Of a stretch of 64,000 nucleotides of DNA, positions 58,641 to 64,000 are shown piece by piece. The DNA is taken from the NCBI GenBank assembly GCA_020091685.1, contig CM034610.1, forward strand, positions 10,476,746 through 10,540,745, written 5' to 3'. Position numbers and translations under genes: made by a program. Source of the DNA: Lutjanus erythropterus (Eukaryota > Chordata > Actinopteri > Lutjaniformes > Lutjanidae). Under the pieces are notes generated by a model. It saw only the letters and a list, made by a program, of their open reading frames with translations. It ran no database searches and had not been told where the DNA came from. The stretch's first letter is position 1. Each line of letters starts with the position of its first letter.

Positions 58641-59972
58641 CAGTCTGTCTACAGGTATCAGCAAGTTACTTTTTAAGAATTTGTAATGCCACACTTAAAT
58701 TAAATTTAAGGCCAGCTTTGCAATAAAACTAAACATCAAATTTAAATATAGGAATTGTATAAATACATATAATGGTAGGGCAAAATGATAACAACTGGTT
58801 GAGCTGAAGAACATTTGTTCAAATACATTTATTATTTGTCCTTAATGATAATCACAGCTCCTGTCCTAGAGCCAGAGTCAGAAATAATGCTATACCAAAG
58901 TAGAACTCCAAACTTCTATGCTGAGAGCCATTAAATCCAGGACGTATTAATATTGTAGTTCTCTGTTTTATAGTTTATAGTCTCATTTAGCCTACAGACA
59001 GTCTGCTGCCATAATGAATCAGAGAGTGAACTGATGATTGTGTCACCTTTTACAGCTCATCCTCCTTTAATTGATGCAAAATGAAAGAGAGTGTAGCCAA
59101 GCTGATTTATAGTTTTTCGTGCGAGCAATCTTTGTCACTGCCTGAGACCATATTTCCTCCCTCTTACCTCCTGTCACAAAAAAGGCCTTTGAAGCTGTGT
59201 ATCCTCCACCCTCTTCCTGGTGGCGCTTTGCTTTTCACATTCACTTTGCTGAAGAGGATGAACATTTTCAAGTGCTTTTTCCATCTGCTTTTCAATCCCT
59301 ACACCATCTGCCATTGTGAGAAACTCTTAAAAGGTTTTAATTCATTTTAGTAGAAAACCAGTGCCCTAAACCTGTTGCGTAAAACAATCTCCTTCTGCTA
59401 TAAAACAGTCCGACAAATTCAAATGTTTTCCGGTCTTTTCATTGGCAGTATTGTTTGTTTACAGTATATATGAAAGCAATGGTTTATTTATGATTTTATA
59501 TATGATGGTTGATTTAATACAGTTTGTCATCACCCACACCTCAGCCCATGCACCTGTCCCGATCCTGCCCCCTAAAATACACCTTTATAAAATATTCTTA
59601 GCACCAGCGTTTCTACCATGGGAGAGAACTCATGGCATGAATGTGAGGGGTGTGACTTTGGTTCTGGCCAAAATTGTTTTGTTAAGGTTGTTAGTGAAGC
59701 TCCACAGTGTCTAACATATGTGGTCCCTCTAGGAAACTTACCCATGTATAATGAATAATGAAAAGTATATAAAATATTTACACCGTGAGGAGCATATCAC
59801 ATATTAAATATAAGTAAACTGTGCAATGCATGTATAAATACTGGCCAAAGGCTGTCCAAGGAAAGTATGTACATAATTCAGTTAGCTAATCTGGTTGAAA
59901 ACACACCAGCTTAAACACACTGAAGCCGGCAGTGGTGACATGTTGGCAAGGAAAGCCCACCATAGGAGTATC

Positions 59973-60145
59973 CCAGTAGCTGACTTGGCAGAGTGTGCAT
60001 GTCATGTACTGAGGCTGATTCCTCAGCAGCAGCTGGGATTTGTTCCAACCTGGGGACCTTTGCTGCGTGTCGTCCTTCTCTCTGTCTCTCAACTTTCCCT
60101 CTCTATTTTTGGCAAAATCACAAAAAATGATAATGAAAAAGGCTT
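59973..60145 (+). mobile_element. tRNA-derived SINE-like element (percomorph type)
   Basis: AGTAGCTGACTTGGCAGAGT, then GTACTGAGGCTGATTCCTCA and GGATTTGTTCCAACCTGGGG, CTTTGCTGCGTGTC, and a pyrimidine-rich tail with CTCTCTGTCTCTC before AAAATCACAAAAAATG. This order is typical of abundant SINEs of spiny-rayed fish. Diverged from a working copy. Confidence 0.6.
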
Positions 60146-60189
60146 GGAACAGTATTAGGTTTGAACTCATTTGAACTAACACTCATGTT

Positions 60190-61880
60190 TGAATTAATTA
60201 GAACACTACCCACACTTCCTGGTCCTAAATTACAATGTAGAATTAGTCTTTCATTTGCGGTGCCTTCGCTGCCTCACTTAAGCAACAACGTTTGTCCAAA
60301 ATGTTTCCATCTGCAGTGTTGAGTCCAAATGAGTCCATGTTTTTGTTGCAATAACAGACCTACAGCTTGTCTGCAGCTAATCTCAAATACTACAGGACCG
60401 ATCAGCCTAATTTTTTTTGTGCATATTCATGGCTGTATTCTGAAGGACCCCTGTGATTCTGAATTTTTGAAAACTTTTTTAAACTTCCATGCCGGCAACA
60501 GCTGTGGCCAGTGGCTTTATGTTTCCAGGTCATCCCATTCTTGTAAATACAGTATCTCAAGAACGCCTTGAGGGAATTTCTTACAACTTGGCGCAAATGA
60601 CCACTTAAGCTCACAGATAAACTGATTAGATGTGAACTTTGAAAATCTCTGCTGGTTGCATCAAGCCACTGTAATGACATTGCAGTAAGTGCTTCACCAA
60701 CTATTGCCTTGTGGGGTTCTGCACTCTACTGAGTGACTTCTTCTAGTTTCTGAGATGGTTTCGGTGTCATGATCCTAAATTCAGCACACTCAGTATTTTT
60801 TTATACATTAGCAAACAGAACAATATCCTAGTTCACTAAGAGACAGTTCACTCGAGAAACACCTTTGCTGAAGTGAACTGTTGCACTTGTAGACTGACAT
60901 ATTTGAAATCAAACTTATGTTTTAACATAAAATAACACATTTTATAATATATAATATTTTTCCCATTCAAATTTCAAATAAGTGACATTCACAGTGCATC
61001 ATCTAGAGCTACTGTGCATGATAAGATATGATGATAAGATTGATGGTTTGACATTTGGTGATATTTCCTTCAGGCTAGCAAATGATGATGGATTTTCTTT
61101 TCACAGATGCAATGATAAATCAAGAAAATAACTGGTAGTTGAATCCTTAAAAATAACTTCTTCTTAAAATTTGGGTGAACTGAATGTGAGGCTTACACGC
61201 TTCAGAAAGATGTTTTTCTCCACTGGTAGAATGTATTTTGGCTTTAATGAATCAGGGAACAGCACAAAAAGCTGCTTAACTATACAGAGATAAACAGCAC
61301 AGACAATCAGAGCAGAGCAGAGGTCAGCCCTTCATGCTTTGTCTGGCTCTAAGCACAATCATTTCTCTACTCAGCTGTCTAAGCAGGAGAGATTTAATTG
61401 GCAGCTTGAAACTGGGGCAAAAGCGCAGAAAGTTAAAATCCACAGCTAAACTTCATCCACTCCTGCTTCTGCATAATCAAAAAAGCCTCAGATCTTTCTC
61501 ACAGTGAGAAATGGCTCCCAAGGAAGTAATTAAGAGCTGATTAAAGGATTGGCATAGGCTACTGCTATCAAGTGTTTCCTACTGTACTGCAGATTGACAT
61601 GTGGCCTGTGGGAAAGCAGCTTTTGAATTTCACAATATTGAAAACCCGACCTGCTGCACCTCACTTCACACCACACCCACACATTTCTGATGAAGCAGTC
61701 TGCACAGGAAGACGTGCTAAGGAGAAACAGTGGTATGATCTTTGCAGGTGCTGCTACCAAATAAAACCCCAAGGAAGCTGCTGCTGACGCATGTAATGAT
61801 CTTAACACATGAAATGTTGACAGTCACCGCTGGTGATATTAAAAAAATCTTTAAATTCTATTTGCATTTATTATGGCTAG
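60190..61880. other. AT-rich intergenic DNA, no gene
   Basis: No coding exon, no clear mobile-element ends. Confidence 0.4.
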
Positions 61881-61890
61881 AAATTTTCTA

Positions 61891-63049
61891 CACTCTTGGA
61901 AATAAGGGTTCCAACAAGTTTCTGCTTGAAGAGCAGAGGATCTCTAGAATTATTTGCTGCATTTTGAAAACAGGATTCATCAAGAGTTCTCTCTAAGAGT
62001 AACGGTTCCTTTAAGAACCCCTTTCATCCAAAAAAATACTTTTTGGAAGAAAGAGTTCTTCAAGGATTGTGTTAGACATAGAAATATTCAAATGTTTATC
62101 CATGTTTCAAATGGTATTTTGGTAAATGTATGTGGAATCTCCTTAATTCTTTACTTCATGCCGTACAATATAAGGCAGAGCAGAGTGTTCTGCTGTCTGC
62201 CTCTGCTGAAGACAAGAGGCTTGCAGGTGAAATCTTTGGAACATAAAAGGGGTTTCAGTAAAAGCCCCTGTGTGGTTTCTAGATGAAACCCCTGAAATGT
62301 AAAAGAGTTCTTGGTAGAATCCCCTCAGTGGTTTCTAGATGCCACTCATAATACTTTCATCTAAAATGTTCAAAGAAACATTTATTTAAAAAAAAAAAAA
62401 AAAAAAACGTTTAAAAAAGGTTCCTCGCTGAGCTATAAGGTCCACAAAAGACTTTGACAAAGTTTTAGCTCCTTAAAGAAACTATTTTTTGCTGAAGTTC
62501 ACCATTTATGGTTTCATCAAAGAACCGTTTTTAATGTTGAGGCACTTCTGGTGGTTCTTTAACGAACTGTTTGTAGAAACGGTTCCTTAAAGAACCTCTC
62601 AGTAAAATGTTTGTGTCCAAATGGTCGAAGAAAACTTTTTGGTTCCAGTTAGCATCTTTCTGTGTTCTGTGTGTGGAATATAACAGGGTTCTTGGTAGAA
62701 CCCCCTTGGTAGGTTGTAGATAAAACCCTTGGAATATAAAGGGGTTTCTGGGTGGGTTCTTGTTAGCACCCTTAGAAGGTGGAACAGTTATGAACAGAAC
62801 TCCCAGAGAGGGTTCTGGGTGGAACCATTACAGAATAGAAGGGTTCACTGTAGAACCTCTCACAGGGGGTTTTCGATGGAACCTTTCACAGAGGATTCTA
62901 GGTATAATGCTTTATGCTGGGGTCTAGGTAGGCTCTTCTGAAAGAGTTAAATGTGAAACTTTTATAAAAGCTTCTACCAGGAACCAAAAGGGTTCTCATA
63001 GCCCAAGAACCCTATATGGTTCTACTCAGAACCTTTATTTCTAAAAGTG
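61891..63049. mobile_element. TIR element built of degenerate AGAACC/GGTTCT repeats (1159 bp)
   Basis: Left end CACTCTTGGAAATAAGGGTT matches the inverse of the right end (AACCTTTATTTCTAAAAGTG) at most positions, and TA flanks both sides (61889-61890, 63050-63051). The interior is filled with GGTTCT and AGAACC words in both orientations about every 30-50 bp, plus a 20-A run. It has no coding frame. Fits a non-autonomous TA-targeting transposon that grew by internal repeat expansion. Confidence 0.7.
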
Positions 63050-63059
63050 TACCACAACG

Positions 63060-64000
63060 TTAACATGACAATAAAGCTGTGGCCACAAGCCTCAGACTGC
63101 CTCGTGTCTGCTGATGATCTGGTATGTATCAAGACACAAAGAGGACGGAAATACAACAACAGATGGAGAAAGATGAAAAAAGCAGCGAGAGGACTTTATG
63201 TCATGATGGGAGAAGATGAAAGGAGTAAAGGAGTAGAGGGAGAGGAGCAAAAAAAACCATGCTGCACCAAGTCAAAGAGCATAAAAAAACAAAACAAAAC
63301 AGGAAATCCATTGCAGCAGAGCGGAGAATAAACAGCATGATACTGTGTGGAGGGAAGATACATGTGGAAGAGACACATTTTCCCTCTCAGTCAAAAACAG
63401 TTGTCTACCTCGTACATGCTTGTCTAAACAACATGTGACACCCATTTGCATAGTTTCACTGTGTGGGCTTGCTGCGTGGTTAAAAAATGCAGGACTATAA
63501 GCGTGCGTAAGTGTGTACATGCATGCATGTTTGTGCCTGTTAATTCGTACCACTATGCATGTGGCGAGTGTGCGGGTCCATGAGCGTGTCCGTCCGTCTC
63601 CTATATCAAACATCTGCATCAGTTTACCTGCCTCTGCCTCTGAGTCATGAGGGTAAGTTTAGTTTGGGTGAAGCTGCAGAGACAACAGTTCATATAACCT
63701 TCTAGTCTGTGTACCATTAAGCTAATGTGTGCTGTCAGTGGTTTCAGACACTTTTCTAAACACATTACCACAAAATGCTTGCAGTGCGGCATTGTTAGAC
63801 ATCAGCGTAAAACCTGCATTAAAGGTACTATGTGAAGCAACTTTCATGAATTAACTAAAGATTGGATTGGACGAGTATGTCTCCATCGCCTGTGGCATTT
63901 TATTTTTTTTTAGGGTAATTTCTGTCATCGCACACTCATTCAGCGGTACAGTACACACCCAGTGAGCCCGAGGATGAGTGAAAGGAAAACAGCCTGTAGA
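63060..64000. other. Window end: no gene seen
   Basis: A-rich segment with GAGAGG/AAAAC words to about 63330, then ATGCATGC/GTGTG-rich sequence near 63500-63560. No supported gene reaches the window edge. Confidence 0.4.

Overview
The window looks like nuclear DNA of a teleost fish, probably percomorph-like. It holds one large spliced gene with teleost-style short exons, several vertebrate tRNA genes including intron-containing tRNA-Ile(UAU), many long (CA/TG)n microsatellites, and small TIR-bearing DNA transposons and tRNA-derived SINEs of the kind common in bony fish. There is no bacterial or viral gene organisation.

Layout. Positions 1 to about 26.7 kb contain no protein gene that I can recognise. 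This part holds microsatellites, a minisatellite, dispersed repeats, an 885-bp hAT-type element with an exact 8-bp target duplication, a 324-bp fold-back element, one damaged and one intact tRNA-Ile(UAU), and a few GC-richer stretches that could be regulatory. From about 26.77 to 53.4 kb, on the minus strand, lies a complete rhbdf1 gene (inactive rhomboid protein 1, iRhom1). I could place all 18 coding exons (stop at 27642, start at 47465) with consensus splice sites and matching phases. They give an 852-residue protein, against about 855 residues in human iRhom1. A non-coding first exon with a small upstream ORF is proposed near 53.35-53.40 kb. From 53.4 to 64 kb the window is again repeats plus a tRNA-Ser(UGA), with no recognisable protein gene.

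Notable points. (i) An in-frame, arginine-rich cassette exon (46493-46639) fits between coding exons 2 and 3. (ii) An alternative first exon (42428-42470) with its own 72-nt 5'UTR intron would replace the first 83 residues with a short MTQTL... leader. (iii) tRNA genes sit in and around rhbdf1: four intact tRNA-Ile(UAU) and one damaged copy, one tRNA-Thr(AGU), and one tRNA-Ser(UGA) with a decayed sister. Three of them lie inside rhbdf1 introns. (iv) A short coding-like segment of about 45 codons ending in a stop (50812-50949, plus strand) lies inside the proposed first intron of rhbdf1, and I cannot assign it to a family.

The encoded protein is a catalytically dead member of the rhomboid family. 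By family knowledge it works in the ER/secretory pathway as a trafficking cofactor for ADAM17 and in control of EGF-family ligands. Calls on exons rest on direct translation and splice-phase agreement. Calls on repeats, promoters and conserved non-coding stretches are weaker and are marked so. I do not see evidence of a wholly new biological system. The best leads are the two unreported-looking rhbdf1 isoform exons and the orphan coding fragment.
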